From Tolypeutes matacus (taxonomy: Eukaryota; Chordata; Mammalia; Cingulata; Chlamyphoridae): a DNA stretch of 64,000 bases. This document shows, in pieces, positions 1 to 11,890 of this stretch. The stretch spans positions 69,261,094 through 69,325,093 of the forward strand of contig JAKSZT010053887.1 of assembly GCA_026826555.1 (NCBI GenBank), read 5' to 3'. Position 1 is the stretch's first letter, and each line of letters begins with the position of its first letter. The position numbers were made by a program, and so were the translations under genes. The notes beneath the pieces were generated by a model. That model worked only from the letters and a program-made list of their open reading frames with translations. It was not told the origin of the DNA and ran no database searches.

Positions 1-344
1 GGAAGAATCATTTGGGAAGGTCTGCAAAGAGGTTTCCAAAGACATTACATCACCTCTTTGACTACTCATCTTGCATCTGCCCTCACTAACCATCTGCTCA
101 AATGACTGCCTTTGATATTTTGACTTCACTACGGTGGTGTGTTGTGGGTTGGGGCAACCCTGTATAAGGGAAACAATTTAGGTTGCCCTGTATATGAAAG
201 TTAGGTGGGGGAGGCAAGATAACAAGAATTTTGGAAGAGATTGCTCTTTGTTTTGTGACTTTCCTTGTTTCACATTGAGCCGTCTCTGTTTCCTGTTGCG
301 TCTCTATTTCCATCTTCCCTCTGACCAATAGTAATCACTTATGG

Positions 345-478
345 GTAGTTTTCATCATTATCTTATTTACTTCATACAATGCTCCCAAAGAGTTAGATGC
401 TATTATTATTGCTACATTAAGATAAAGAAACTGAGACTCAGAGAAATTAAGTGCAAATGAGCCACTATGCAAGATGAA
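345..478 (-). repeat. MIR SINE fragment
   Basis: The plus strand carries the reverse complement of the MIR central region: a run resembling GATGAGGAAACTGAGGC and then AGAGAGGTTAAG (here 'aaagaaactgagactcagag' and 'aaattaagtgc'), preceded by an ATTATTATT stretch as in MIR. It is an ancient tRNA-derived SINE, badly decayed and incomplete. The boundaries are approximate. Nothing recognisable was seen in bases 1-344. Confidence 0.6.
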
Positions 479-2383
479 TAACTACTATGCATCCATCATT
501 GGCAAATATATCCTGAGGTATATTATCCTGGGACTAAAAACGAGAAAATTGGAGGATAATTTATTTGTCTACTGCAACTTCAACACTTAATGCATGAATC
601 ACATTTTGCAAGTGTGTACACATCCAATTAGGTTAGAGACTGAGGTAAATGAATTATTTCTAGGCATTTCTATGAGCCTAGACTAAAGTTTGGTCTTCAG
701 ATGTTGTGAGATGTTACCAGGAGGCCAGAGCCCATGGAAAGCAAATAATCAATGTAGCATCCTCCAGCATGTCATTTTTGTTACAAGAATTGGTACTAGA
801 GAGTGGATAAAAAGGAAGACAGAAAAAAACTGGGCATTTTTACTTGGCATCTTGAATCTGATTACATCAGCCTCTCAATATATTAGACATAATTACTTTC
901 TTAATATGGATTCATACATTATAAATTAATGGTTTAGTTGGCATCACAATACTTCATGTTAAAGGAGTCCTCTCGCTGTTTTAGGGAGCCTATCTCCAAG
1001 CAAGTGGATCCAATTTATTTTCGTTATGTCAATACTAATGCCCAGATTGAGTTGTCTAACAAGTGGTTCTCTTTCTTGGCTGCACATAATCATCACATGA
1101 GGGCATTTAACAACTATAGATGCCTTGTTCTCACCTCCAGATATTAAAATTTAGTTGATTTATTAGGGGTCCAGGCATTGGTTTATGTTTTTTTGTATTT
1201 TTTTTTTTTTTGAAGGCCCTTCTACAGGTAATTATAAATGTGTAGCAAGGGCTGAAAATAAAAAAGCTATATCAACAGAATAAATACAAGGTAAAATCAC
1301 CAAACTGCACTCTAAATAACCTGAATACAGGAAGAAAGGAAAGAACATATTGATGCTGCATAGTGGTCACAAGAGAGTCGATGGTAGTGTTGATGATAGT
1401 GGTATTGTGTGTGTGTGTGTGTGTGTGTGTACTTGGGGATAGATGTTTCAGAAACGCATAGCTGCACTGGCTGTGGGTAGATTAGATTCCTTATATTCCA
1501 CATTCAGTGGATAAACAGGAGTAGAAAGACATTTCTTTTAAGAAAATAGAAAATTTGAGGTTAAATAAATGTCTGGCCATGAGTTTTCAAAAAGAGCACA
1601 CAAAGGCCAGTTTACTAAGTCTGATTATAAAACTTAGGAGACCAGTGGAGCAAAAGGTTAGACAGCCCCAGTCTGAATAAAGGACATGAAAGTGATCTAA
1701 TTAGATTGCTACTTTTGCTTTCTTTTCTGTTCTATTAGTGTACTTTCTTATAATAATGGTGATTTACAGACTAATCAAGTTACAGAGAACATTATCTAAA
1801 TGGCATTCATTTTCTCAACTTCTGCAAGTAGGTATATTTCTTGTTTGTCCTTCTCTCTATGTCTGATTGTGTGTACTTATGCCAGTAAATTATCACAGGA
1901 GAAATGAAACAAGATAGAATAATGAAATCCTTCCCTGTTTGCCTCAAACCTAGGGTCACAATTGTGGAACCATTAGTCTGAAATATGACATCTTCTTTTT
2001 CTCTAGATAGCCCATTTTTCTTGTGATTTTTTGTTGAGGGGACTTTCTTATGTAGTGCTTATTTATCCTTACTTGATCATTTAAGTTCATACAATTGCAG
2101 ATTTTTCACAACAACAATTTGAATTTACACAATGCAGATATTTCATCTCCTTTGACTAATTTATGCTCCAGAAAGAACACTGATCTCACTTTACATCCCA
2201 CACAACTTTATATGAACTTATTTTTATTTAAATTACATAGTGTTTTATTGTTATCTAAATCACAGTAACATCAGATAGAGCAAGATGGATAGAGCAGAGA
2301 AAATGATTTTTATGAGATGGGTTTATATTATCATTGACAGATACACATAAAGCTTCTATTACATGATAGGTATTATGTTGGAT
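479..2383. other. Unassigned AT-rich stretch
   Basis: No gene or repeat family is recognised here apart from the GT microsatellite and a short T-run near 1190-1211. The small open frames (up to about 79 codons) lack any recognisable domain and look like chance frames in AT-rich DNA. Confidence 0.5.
1406..1430. repeat. (GT)n microsatellite
   Basis: About 12 uninterrupted TG/GT dinucleotides. Such tracts are usually length-polymorphic. Confidence 0.95.
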
Positions 2384-2502
2384 CAGTGGTTCTCAAACTT
2401 CAGCATGAATCTGATTCACCTGAAACACTTGTTACACAGAGAGTTGAGCCCACCCTCAGAGTTTTTGCATCAGTACATCAGGTATGGCCTGAGAGTTTGC
2501 AC
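2384..2502 (+). mobile_element. MER5A-like hAT fragment (5' part)
   Basis: It starts with the characteristic terminus CAGTGGTTCTCAAACTT and continues with AGCATGAATCTGATTCACCTG, then CCACCCTCAGAGTTT and GGCCTGAGAGTTTGCA, in MER5A order. The second half and the opposite terminal inverted repeat are missing. It is a non-autonomous Charlie/hAT DNA transposon relic with no coding capacity. Identification is from memory of the consensus. Confidence 0.75.
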
Positions 2503-3079
2503 AAAATACTGTATAATGTCTTACTATTCTACATTTCTTCCCAACTCTGTGTTAAGTGATGATCTGTTAGTTGTTTGAAACGGGCCATAGTAGGGGTATT
2601 TAGACCATAGACGTCTGCAAACACCGAAAGTCAGGGATTCTCCCCAAGCTCCCTCCCATGTATGTCAGTTTTTAATCATTTATCAGCAGACCACTGAGGA
2701 CAGATATTGCTATTTTTTAAGCTCCCCTGGTAAATCATATTTTCAATTAGTGTTGAGAACTAATGATGGGAGGCATTGTAGTAGAGAAGACAGACAAATA
2801 CATAGTACTTTGTGTGGTAATATTCAGTGATATTTATAATGAGGGAATAGGAGTATGGGTGATTGATTATCTTTGGGGGAAATTAAGGAATAACTAATAG
2901 AAAAAGCTCGGATTGAGCTTGAATTTGAATGCAGTATAGCACGTAAATCTAGAGGCAGCAAAGGCTTTTGTAGAGACAATGATTAATAAGAAGCATGGCT
3001 GGGGCACACATTCATTTCAGATTAATGTCATCAAAGTCAATATATATTATTGAAATAACAGTACTTGCTTAATGTATGA
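2503..3079. other. Unassigned stretch
   Basis: No gene or confidently named repeat was seen. Parts near 2750-3010 have the look of an old SINE or LINE relic but cannot be assigned. Confidence 0.4.
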
Positions 3080-3209
3080 GTTCCTTAGTGAACTATGGGC
3101 TCCATGAGGGAAGGGGCTGTGCCTAACATTGCATATCCAGTCTCTGGTACAATATCTGTTACATAGTAAGCACAAAATAAATATCTGAGTATGAATGAAT
3201 GAATGAATG
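3080..3209 (+). mobile_element. LINE-2 3' end fragment
   Basis: The order matches the L2 3' terminus: 'gggctccatgagggaagggg', then a block reading roughly 'tatccagtctctggtacaat', 'catagtaagcacaaaataaa' and a short terminal (ATGA)n repeat at about 3191-3209. It is a decayed 3' fragment without coding sequence. Confidence 0.65.
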
Positions 3210-4398
3210 TACCTCCAAATGGCATAAGAGTGAAGTAAAGAAGAGGTATTATTCAGAATGACTAGATATGTAATATGGTTTTAGTGCTTAATTTTTCTCA
3301 CTTTGCCAAGAAAACATCCAATATCATATGAGAAAATAGTTGGCAGTTAGATAGAGGTGTCTAAGAAGGGATAAGGGTCTGTCAAGAAAAGATAGGAGGA
3401 TTGGAAGTTAAGATTTAAATTTTAAGATGCTACAAAATCTGAAATGTTTTTGTGAAAAACATTCCTAAAGATCAAGGGAATGATTTATCTCAATAATTTT
3501 ACTTTAAAATATTTATTGGCCCTTAGCAGTGAGGGTTCATTTACATTTATTAGAGGTAGATATCACAAATCCAAGTTGAGAAAATGATTAATGCTATTTT
3601 AGCTATGAGAATAATTAGGAAGAAAGTTACCTACTTTTATTTTACCATGAGTGACATGAATATGCATTTTATTTAAATTAAGTACAGTCACAAACTTTGC
3701 TTTCAACAACAACAATAAAAAAGCTGTTCACTGATTGTACACTCAAATCTCTCATAGGTCGAGAGCCAGAAAATCCTCAAAATCCAAAGATAATATTTAA
3801 CTAAACTATAGTGCTATTACACAGGAAAAATCGGTAAAACTACTTTATTTAAGATTGATCTCTCCTAAAAGGAAGCTACTGGGTTTAAGTCAAAAGGACC
3901 AGTTATAAACAGGAAGCTATATAAAAAGAAAAAGTTCCACTGATTATATTTTAAAATGAATTAGATTGAAAAAAACATACTCATTTTGCCCAAATGTTTA
4001 AATCAATAATATATTTCCTTGCACACCATGGCACCTTCACAAATACAGCTAATGGAATGCATTCATCTAGTTATTATTGAAACTATACTTAAGTATGTGG
4101 TCAATAAAACTTTTGGAGTGTCATAAGTACTGAGATTGGCAGACAGTTTCCTCCCAATGGTACCTTCACTGTAACATTGACAATACTATGTATTTCCTGA
4201 CATTTAAACTTTCAAGGTCAGAAATTTTACTTCTTTAACACAGTAACAGCAAATGAATTACTTGGTTCTTTAGGTTGATGTACAAAGTGTTCATTTATTA
4301 ATGAATATTGAAAGTTTACCATTACTTGAACTGAGAATACTCAGTTTCTGTGTGCCAGAATATTTTGTAGGCAGTCAAGTTACATGGGAAGCCAGATT
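3210..4398. other. Unassigned AT-rich stretch
   Basis: No open frame above about 60 codons and no repeat family recognised. Confidence 0.45.
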
Positions 4399-4403
4399 GT
4401 AAT

Positions 4404-4841
4404 TGTTTTAGTTTCCTAGGCTGCTCAGGCAAATACCATGAAATGAGTTGGGTTTAACAATGGGAATTTATTCGCTCATGGTTTTGAGGCTGGAAGTCCA
4501 AATCAAGGAATCATCAAGGTGATGTTTTCTTCCCAAAGACTAGCTTCCCTGCAATCCTTGGCTCCTCTGTCACATGGCAAGGCATATGGTAGCATCTGCT
4601 GGTCTCTTCTGGGTTTCAATGATTTCAGCTTCCTGCACCCCTGGCTTTCTCTCTGTCTGAATTTCATTCTTATAAAAAAAGGTCTCCAGTAATAGGATTA
4701 AGACCCATCCTGATTGAGGTGGGGCACACATTAACTGAAGTAGCTTCATCAAAAGGTCCAACTACAACGGGTTCACACCCACATGAATGCACAAAATTTA
4801 AAGATGTTTTTCTGGGGTACATATAGCTTCAAACCACCACA
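4404..4841 (-). mobile_element. MaLR-like solo LTR
   Basis: Read on the minus strand it begins TGTGGTGGTTTGAAGC, carries a polyadenylation signal (GAATAAATTCCC, about 4469-4474) near its 3' end, and finishes in 'CCTAGGAAACTAAAACA'. This matches the general plan of MLT1/MaLR LTRs, but the sequence looks like a lineage-specific relative. The flanks are gtaat on the left (4399-4403) and ataat on the right (4842-4846), a plausible 5-bp target duplication with one mismatch, as expected for ERVL/MaLR integration. No internal region remains, so it is solo. A 63-codon frame inside it is not a gene. Confidence 0.7.
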
Positions 4842-6164
4842 ATAATTCAAGGACATTTTATTAACTTACTATGAGAAATTACCAACACATTCACCAGAAA
4901 TAGTCAAAATCTATATGACCAGTACATTTTTCTATCTACATGACAAAAAATGTACACATTGTGGTTTGGTGAGGATTCAGTTAAATTATAGGGAATTAGA
5001 TAGACCAAATCCTATTGCCTTTGGACAAGAACAGCCTACTTCCAAAATTTTTAATAATATTTTCAGGCAAAATGTTTCTGGTCCATAAACATACCATGAG
5101 ATTAATATGTTCATATCAGGTGTATTATACAAAGGGCTATCCTACAAAGATAAGCTACTCTGAAGCCTTGTGTCCCCACCCTTTTCTTTAAAGGAGAGAG
5201 CATTTGGGAAACACAGGCCTTTTATCCACCTCCTAATAGATGTAGATGGTCTTGGACCAGGGTCCAAAACACTTGAAATCTATTGTATGAATATCTCCAA
5301 ACTGATTTGATCACAAATTTCTATCATAAGCATATTTATTTATGTTTATGTGCAAAACTGCCTTTTATACTATGCAGTATAAAACTTGCAAAAAACATAA
5401 TTTCAAAAAGGATAAGAGACTTCTGTTTCTGACAATATAACATAGTAGAAAATGTGCAAAAATTTATCTCAAAATACCCACAAGTACTGAATAAACTATA
5501 GTAAGTTTCAAGAAAATGCATAGCAATTCTAAGTTTATATGAAGCTAACAAAGTTTCAAATTAAATACAGAAAAAATTAGCATCACCAGGAATAATTTTA
5601 AAAATATATATTAAAATGGGAGATTTTTGCTTTCCTCTTTCAGTAATTATTAGATCAAGCTGAAATAAAAAATTAAAATGCAGAAGGTTTGCAAAATTCA
5701 ATGAACAGCTTTGATCTAATGTACACTCATAGGCCCTCCCAGAACAATTAGAGAATTCACATTTTTCTTGGCACATAGCTTTAATTTTTAAAATGAGATA
5801 TAATAGGGCATAAAACAAGTCACAATGTATTTCTAAGAAACATTATAACAGAGGCATATAAACAAGGTTGTCCCTTAATGCAATTGTTAGAAATAAAAAA
5901 TAATTAAGATATATATGATCTGAATTCATGAAAAATATATATAACATGTGTATATTTTATGCATAAGCTTTATGTATAAGCTAATACATAAAATATACAA
6001 TGCCAAAATTTTTGAAGTTCTTGGAAAATGTCAATGGTGACTCTTCCATACTGATTCCTATTTTCAATCTTTTGAAATACTACTATAGCAATAGGCAAAA
6101 TGAATTGCATAGTTCAGAATATTATGTTATAAAAGAATAATAAAAATCAATGACCAAAACTCAA
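4842..6164. other. Unassigned AT-rich stretch
   Basis: No gene recognised. The 71- and 85-codon minus-strand frames at 5336-5818 have no domain or homology that I can see. An AT-rich hairpin lies at 5951-5998. Confidence 0.45.
5951..5998. repeat. Imperfect AT-rich inverted repeat (hairpin)
   Basis: The left arm TATATTTTATGCATAAGC pairs with the right arm GCTAATACATAAAATATA with two mismatches around a loop of roughly 12 bases. It may be chance in AT-rich DNA. Confidence 0.6.
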
Positions 6165-7783
6165 TCGTTTTAAAGCATAAAACAACAAAATAAAGCAAAG
6201 ATAAATAGAAAGAAGTAGGAAATCAGATATTGAAGCAATAGAAATCAAAGATAAAAAGAGACAATCAACAAAGCCAAATGTTGGTTATTTGGAAGACTAA
6301 TAAAATTGACCTATTTCTGACAAAGTTTACTTTTATTTTCACTTTCTCTATGTCTTAGACACTATATTTTCTACTGAATTACAATGAATCACAAAACACA
6401 AAGATATCCATTTAGAATGATAGTCTATTTCCTATAGAAATAAATCTATATTGCCTTAGATTAAAAATTACCTTGAATAAAAAGGCAGTTGTTCATTTGT
6501 AGTGATTTTAACTGCATGTGTCTAATTGAATGAATATATAACCCTGCCAATGATTCTCTGATTTCAGTATTGGAACTTTTTCCCTTACTAGATCTTCTAT
6601 GTGGATTTTTGCTCCCTAATTTTTGTACAGTTGTTTTTTATTTTTGAAGAAGTTTTAGATTATGGAAAAATTACATAAAAAATATAGGGGATTCCCGCAT
6701 TCTCCACCCTTTCCTCCCTTACATCTTCCCCTATTAATAACATCTTACATTAGTGTGGTACATTTGTAACAATTGATGAATAAATATTGAAACATTGCTA
6801 CTAACCATGGTCTATAGTTTACATTATGGTTCATAGGGTGCAATTTTATAAGTTTTTACAAAATGTATAATGGCCTGTATCTGTCATTGCCATATCATGC
6901 AGAACAATTCCAATACCCTAAAAATGCCTACGTTCCTGAGAATCTCTGGTAACTAGTAGCTTTAGAGCAATGTTACAAGTTCTTCCATTACTACAGTAAT
7001 AAATCTACGTTGGTCCTCTGTTGTATTCCCCACTTACATTTGTTCATTCCTCAGTCTTGAGGATTTTGGGGTGGTGATCCTTGCTCTGTTTCAGAATTAG
7101 AGGGGGCTTAGATCTTATGGAGCAGCTGGAAGTAACTATTGTGCTTGTAGTTGTAGACATTGCTTTTCGGTATGGGAGTTGTCCATCACCATCATTTTGT
7201 ATGGGAGTTGTCCATCATCATTATTTTGTTCGCTGTCCTGGAGGAGTCTGATTAACTGGAGAGTAGGTGTCGGCTGCAACTCTCCTGAGATTTTAGGCTC
7301 AACCAGCATTTGAACAGACCAAAGATTTAAGTCTCTGGGACATATATTTAACTGATATAGTGCTAATTATAGGTTCAAATAAAAGGGGTAGAAGAGTCAT
7401 GTGTAGGGAAATTATAAGTGATCCCAACTCTGTTACAGTGGGGAAATTATCATATATTCCAGTGTAAGGCCCACTGACTGGGTGCTAATTTCATAGGTTG
7501 TGTGCCTTACCTATAGTGTCCAGATGTTGCTAGAGCCCTTGAAGCACCCATTTTTGAGGCTTTGTTTACTGTATCAGTTAGTAAGATCTGCCTGAGATGT
7601 GCATAAGCCTAACTTCTGGAGTGACATCCTGACTCACTTTCAAATCTCTTAGCCATAAAAACTCATTTGTGTTTAATTTCCCCCCTTTTGGTCAAAGTCT
7701 TTTTCCAAATGCACCACTGGTTGGCGCTTGGTAATAATCCCTCGATGCTGGGAAGGCTCATCCCCTATAGTCATGTCCCATGC

Positions 7784-7806
7784 AGGGGGGGGGTGGGGTG
7801 GAGGGA
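7784..7806 (+). other. G-run with quadruplex potential
   Basis: A run of nine to ten G followed by TGGGGTGGAGGG gives four or more G-tracts within about 25 bases. It lies inside the L1 3'-UTR copy, where the homologous copies have a shorter G-run. Confidence 0.5.
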
Positions 7807-7855
7807 TTATGATGAGCTTATTTGCTGAGTTTGGCAAGCCTGCCTCCTTCTAGAG

Positions 7856-8066
7856 CAGGGATTCTTAACATTTTTTTGTTCCACAGAGCCCTTTGTCAGT
7901 CAGGTGAAAACCACAGATCCCTTCTCAAAATGTAGTGGCAGGTAAGTTTTATGACACTCAACATCGGAGGTCAGAGAAAATAAAGATAATGAGTTGTTTT
8001 TTTTTTTCAGTTCAAGCCCACAGATCCCCTGAAATCTTTCCACGGACCCCTGGTTAAGAACTGTTG
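7856..8066. mobile_element. Short hAT-type element with intact 8-bp target duplication
   Basis: The ends are imperfect inverted repeats: left CAGGGATTCTTAAC and right, read on the minus strand, CAACAGTTCTTAACC. The element is bracketed by a perfect 8-bp duplication TTCTAGAG at 7848-7855 and 8067-8074, the length expected for hAT transposases. Both ends carry mirrored 'cacagatcccttc' and 'cacagatcccctg' motifs. At 211 bp it has no coding capacity, so it was mobilised in trans. It resembles a common mammalian MER-type hAT family that I cannot name with certainty. Confidence 0.8.
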
Positions 8067-8230
8067 TTCTAGAGGAAACATGCAGCTTGCTGTTCCCTAC
8101 TGTGCCATATTGGATCCTCAAATCTTTATTTTTTAAAAACCTAAGCAGATATAAAAATATGAGTGCAAAATGGGTCACCATTACATATACAGCAGAATTT
8201 TGAAAATAACAACATAATGTAACATTTTAT

Positions 8231-8286
8231 GCTAACATATTTGAAATATATTTGGAATTTTTGAAAAATATTTGAAATTTTTGACA
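8231..8286. repeat. Short imperfect tandem repeat
   Basis: Several imperfect copies of an ATATTTGAAATTTTTG-like unit lie in a row. Confidence 0.5.
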
Positions 8287-10447
8287 AAATAGATAATTTT
8301 ATTATTACTATTACTAATTGATAACTGAACTTAAAATCATTCATATTATGATAACTAAAACATATAAAAAAATACCACCAGTTTTATAGATGTTGTTCAC
8401 AAATTTTAAGAAACAGCTAAGCCTAATTTTAAATAAATGTTTCCAGAGAATATTTTAGAAGGCATTCATTTTTAAGTGATTTTATGCCAAACTTCAAGAA
8501 AGATTCTGTGAAAATGGAAAATAACAGGCCAAACTCATTATGAATACAGATTCTTAAATAAAATATTAATAAAGAGAATTTAGCAATCTATATTTAACAA
8601 TATTTATGTCATGGGTGAACTGGATTTCAATGTGATTTCTATAATTAATCTTAGGAAATCAAATCATTTAATGTAATTGCTTATATTAAGTGATTATGGA
8701 AGAATATCTACATAAACAGCACAATAGATTCAGAAAAAGAATTTGATGAAAATTAATCCCCATTCATGATTTTAAAAAGAGACAGGTTTCTAGTAAAGTG
8801 GAAATTGCAGGGAATTTCTTTAAATAAAAATACAAATCTACACATGTAACAATTAATGGTAAGATATTAGAAAGGTTATTTTAAAATCATAAATATAAAA
8901 ATATATTTTCTACCACTTCTCTCACTTAACATCTTACTAGAAACATGATATATGAAACACGTGGAATTAAAGATCATTCTGATGTTCAATAAATTAGGTT
9001 AAGGCAACTGATTATTTACAAAGAAACAGATTACTACTTCATACCAAATTTGAAAGAAAATTCCAGATTGAAGAAAGTAAGCATAAAAAATAACATTAGT
9101 GCTACATTTTTAAATTATTTTGTTTATTTATTATATTTAAAAATAATTAATAAAATATAAATTAATAATTAATAGAATATTTTTTCAGAATCCTGTAAAA
9201 GAGAACACCTGAATGAACATGGAGCAGAAATGGATTTGCTAAATAAGTCATAGAAAACATGCGTCAAAAGGAAAATTCGATAAACTCAACTGCATTGCTT
9301 TTAAGGATATTTGTGCATATAGATTCAAGTACAAGGTATCTTGAATTTCTAAAAAAATTAATCACAGAATAGTAGATAATATTTGCTCCATATAAAACTA
9401 CCCTAAATTAATAATAATATTATTTAGAACTAAAGCTCAGATAAGAGTACACAACAATAAACAATGGGAACAGGAGCAGAGGATATAAATGGGATATTCA
9501 TAGACTTATGAAACCCAAATAAGTAAACAAGAATAAAGCTTCAATAGTAATAAGGAAAACGCAAATTAAAACCACAATCACATAGTTTTTTTCACCCATT
9601 CAATTGGCAACCATTTAAAATGGGGGTAATTCTTGTTGTTGAGAATAAGAATAACTGCAATCTTCATACACTGCGGATATTACTGTATGCATTCTTAAAA
9701 CCATTTTTGAATCATGGAGGCATGTTACAGTAAAGCTGAAGTTACTTATACCCTGTGACCTACAATTCTACTTCTAGATGAATTACATAGGAAAACTCTT
9801 GCAGAGAGCCTGAATAAGATGAGATGTGCATGATGAGGTTCATAGTAGCATTGTGCAATAATGAAAAATTGGAAATGATTTAATGTTTCATCAGTAGGAA
9901 AATTATGTTATATTCAAATGATCAGTCACTATACTACAGTTCACATGAATGAATTAGGTTTACATATATGCATAGGTACATAAATATATATCATTAATAT
10001 ATTGACATAAAATCAGATTGCAGAAAAATATATATCATATTAATTATAAAATTTTAAATATTGAAAAAATATATTTAATGATGCACATATAAAGGTCAAA
10101 ATAGAAAAGTCATCATGATAAAAACATATACTAAATTCATTTGGAGAGAGAGGAATGGAATTGGGGAGAGAAATGCAAAAAATAAAGAAAAAAGTAGAAA
10201 TCAAAATTCTATACTTATCTTCCTGTTTTCTATTTTGCATTCCTCCTGGCATGTGCGCATCCCACTACATTAAAACAAACAAACAAACAAAACACTAGAA
10301 ATCCATCTGTACCCCATTCTTATGTGTTCCCTTGCTAAAAATATTGGAATACTTAATCTTTGAGTAAATTAAAGATGGCCACAAATTACTTGGCCTTTAT
10401 AGAGCATTGAGGGTCTTTGCTTCTCTTCTCTTGAATCTTGACAGACT

Positions 10448-11459
10448 GTGTAGTAGATTGAATGGTGGCACTCCAAAAGGTTATGTCCCTAGAATCTGTG
10501 AATGTGACCTTATTTGGAAATAGGGTCTGTGCAGATGTGATTAAGGATCTCAAGATGAGATCATACTGGATTATCTAGGTCAATTACGTGGTTCCTAATT
10601 CAATGTGAGTGCCCTTATAAGAGACACCAGAGGAAAAACCTGGGGAAAGGAAGGCCATGCAAAGATGGAGTCAGAGATAGGAATTATGTAGCCAAGAGAC
10701 AAGGAATGCTTAGAGCCATCAGAAGTTGGAAGTGGCAAGGAAGGATTCTCCCCTACAACCTTGGTGAAAACATGGCACTGCTACCTTATTTTGTTGCTGT
10801 TGTTGTTGTTGTTTTTATATGCTTTCTTTTAATTGTTTTAAAAAGATACTTGGATTACATAAATGTTACATAAAAAATAGAGGGGATTCCCATATGCCGC
10901 ACTCTGTACTCTTCCCACACTTTCCCACATTAACAACATCCTTCATTAGTGTGGTACATTTGTTACAATTGATGAACACATATTGGAGAACTGCCACTAA
11001 GCGTGGATTATAATTTACATTATAGTTTACACTCTCTCCCACATAATTTTGTAAGTTAGGACAAAATATATAATGGCCTGTATCTGTCATTGCAATGTCA
11101 TTCAGGATAATTCCAATGTCCCAAAAATGTCCCCATATTACACCTATTTTTCCCTCTCCCTCCCCTCAGAATCTCTGGTGGCCACAGCCTCCACATCAAT
11201 GTTAAAAGTTCTTCCATTGCTAGAATAACAATAAGTCTAAAGTAGAATAACAGTAAGTCTACTCTAGTCCATCATTCATTCCCCAATCCTAAGTATTCTG
11301 GGATGGTGATGCCCACTCCACCTCTAATTGAGAGGGGGCTTAGATCCCATGGAGCAGATGGATAGGCTTTTGGCTTCCACAACACTGAGGTAATAAATTT
11401 ATGTTGTTTGAAACTACCCAGCTTGTGGAATTTGTTATGACAGCCTTAGTAAAGTAACA
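10448..11459 (+). mobile_element. Younger MaLR-like LTR nested in the MLT1
   Basis: It begins GTGTAGTAGATTGAATGG. It contains 'gtgaccttatttggaaatag', 'cttataagagacaccagagg' and a polyadenylation signal in 'gaggtaataaatttatgttg', and ends 'gacagccttagtaaagtaaca'. A 5-bp duplication AGACT flanks it at 10443-10447 and 11460-11464, and removing the element restores the outer LTR. It is itself interrupted by antisense L1 3'-UTR sequence at about 10790-11361. Confidence 0.7.
10790..11361 (-). mobile_element. L1 3'-end copy, antisense, inside the LTR
   Basis: It starts with a (TTG)n/T-rich tail near 10790-10815 and continues with the 3'-UTR landmarks 'acttggattacataaatg', 'attagtgtggtacatttgtt', 'caattgatgaacaca', 'tctggtggccacagcc' and 'gagggggcttagatcccatg'. 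It is 5'-truncated at about 11361 where the host LTR resumes with 'cttttggcttccaca'. The tail side on the plus strand shows minus orientation. Confidence 0.75.
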
Positions 11460-11890
11460 AGACTCTGTGAATGCTTTGTCCAAATATATGTGGCAGAAAT
11501 GATATTATTCCAGTTTCTCAGCCTAGGTTTTAAGAACAGCTTTTTCCACTTCCTGTTTCTGGGTTTCTTGAGCAGGCATATAAGAAATCTGACTAGGCTG
11601 AGACTACCAACCTGAAGAGACAGGTATACATATTCTGGTAGAGCATGCCATTTGGATCCAGCCTTCCAGGAATCCCTGCCACGGCACAAGACGAGTCAAG
11701 CCATTTGGGAACGTTCAGCCCATTCGCCAGCTCAGTGCCATGAAGTGACCTCAGTCAACTCCATGTAGAGCTGAAAAATCATTCAACCAATTTCTATTGG
11801 TATTCTTGACATAAAAAAATGTGCTAAAACAAAATGATTGCTGTCTTAAGTCACAGAGTTTTGGGATAATTCAAGAGATAGCTAGAACAA

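Larger units (their letters stand above)
6640..8105 (-). mobile_element. L1 3'-UTR copy (xenarthran-type), antisense
   Basis: It is collinear with the 3' UTR of the large L1 at 40.9-46.9 kb. Shared landmarks on the plus strand include 'attagtgtggtacattt', 'caattgatgaa', 'gattttggggtggtgatcc', 'gagggggcttagatc', 'ctcttagccataaaaactca' and 'ttggcgcttggtaataatcc'. It begins at a T-rich run (the A-tail side) near 6640 and is 5'-truncated. A 29-bp unit is duplicated in tandem near 7170-7230 (tatgggagttgtccatca...). A hAT element is inserted at 7856-8066. The right boundary is uncertain. Confidence 0.7.
6165..10260 (+). mobile_element. Old decayed L1, interrupted by later insertions
   Basis: Plus-strand pieces appear in L1 order. 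At 6165-6325 lies the ORF2 segment between endonuclease and reverse transcriptase (translating to ...INKAKCWLFGRLIKL). At about 8500-8800 are reverse transcriptase remnants, including a stretch reading like 'atagattcagaaaaagaatt' (the IDAEKAF region) and 'ccattcatgatt'. At about 9540-10000 is C-terminal and 3'-UTR sequence ('gcaaattaaaaccacaatca' and following). All frames are broken. The interval 6640-8105 is a separate antisense L1 3'-UTR insertion. Treating the pieces as one element rests on their shared strand and correct order, and is an inference. Confidence 0.6.
10370..11890 (+). mobile_element. MLT1-type LTR, split by a younger LTR
   Basis: The left part (10370-10447) and right part (11460-11890) read as one MLT1-like LTR if the intervening element is removed. 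Landmarks are 'gatggccacaaattacttgg', then after the insertion 'aatgatattattccagtttc', 'ctcagcctaggttttaagaa', 'cttcctgtttctggg', and the 3' portion 'cttaagtcacagagttttgg'. The frames seen inside it are not genes. It is an ancient MaLR retrotransposon LTR. The boundaries are approximate. Confidence 0.6.
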
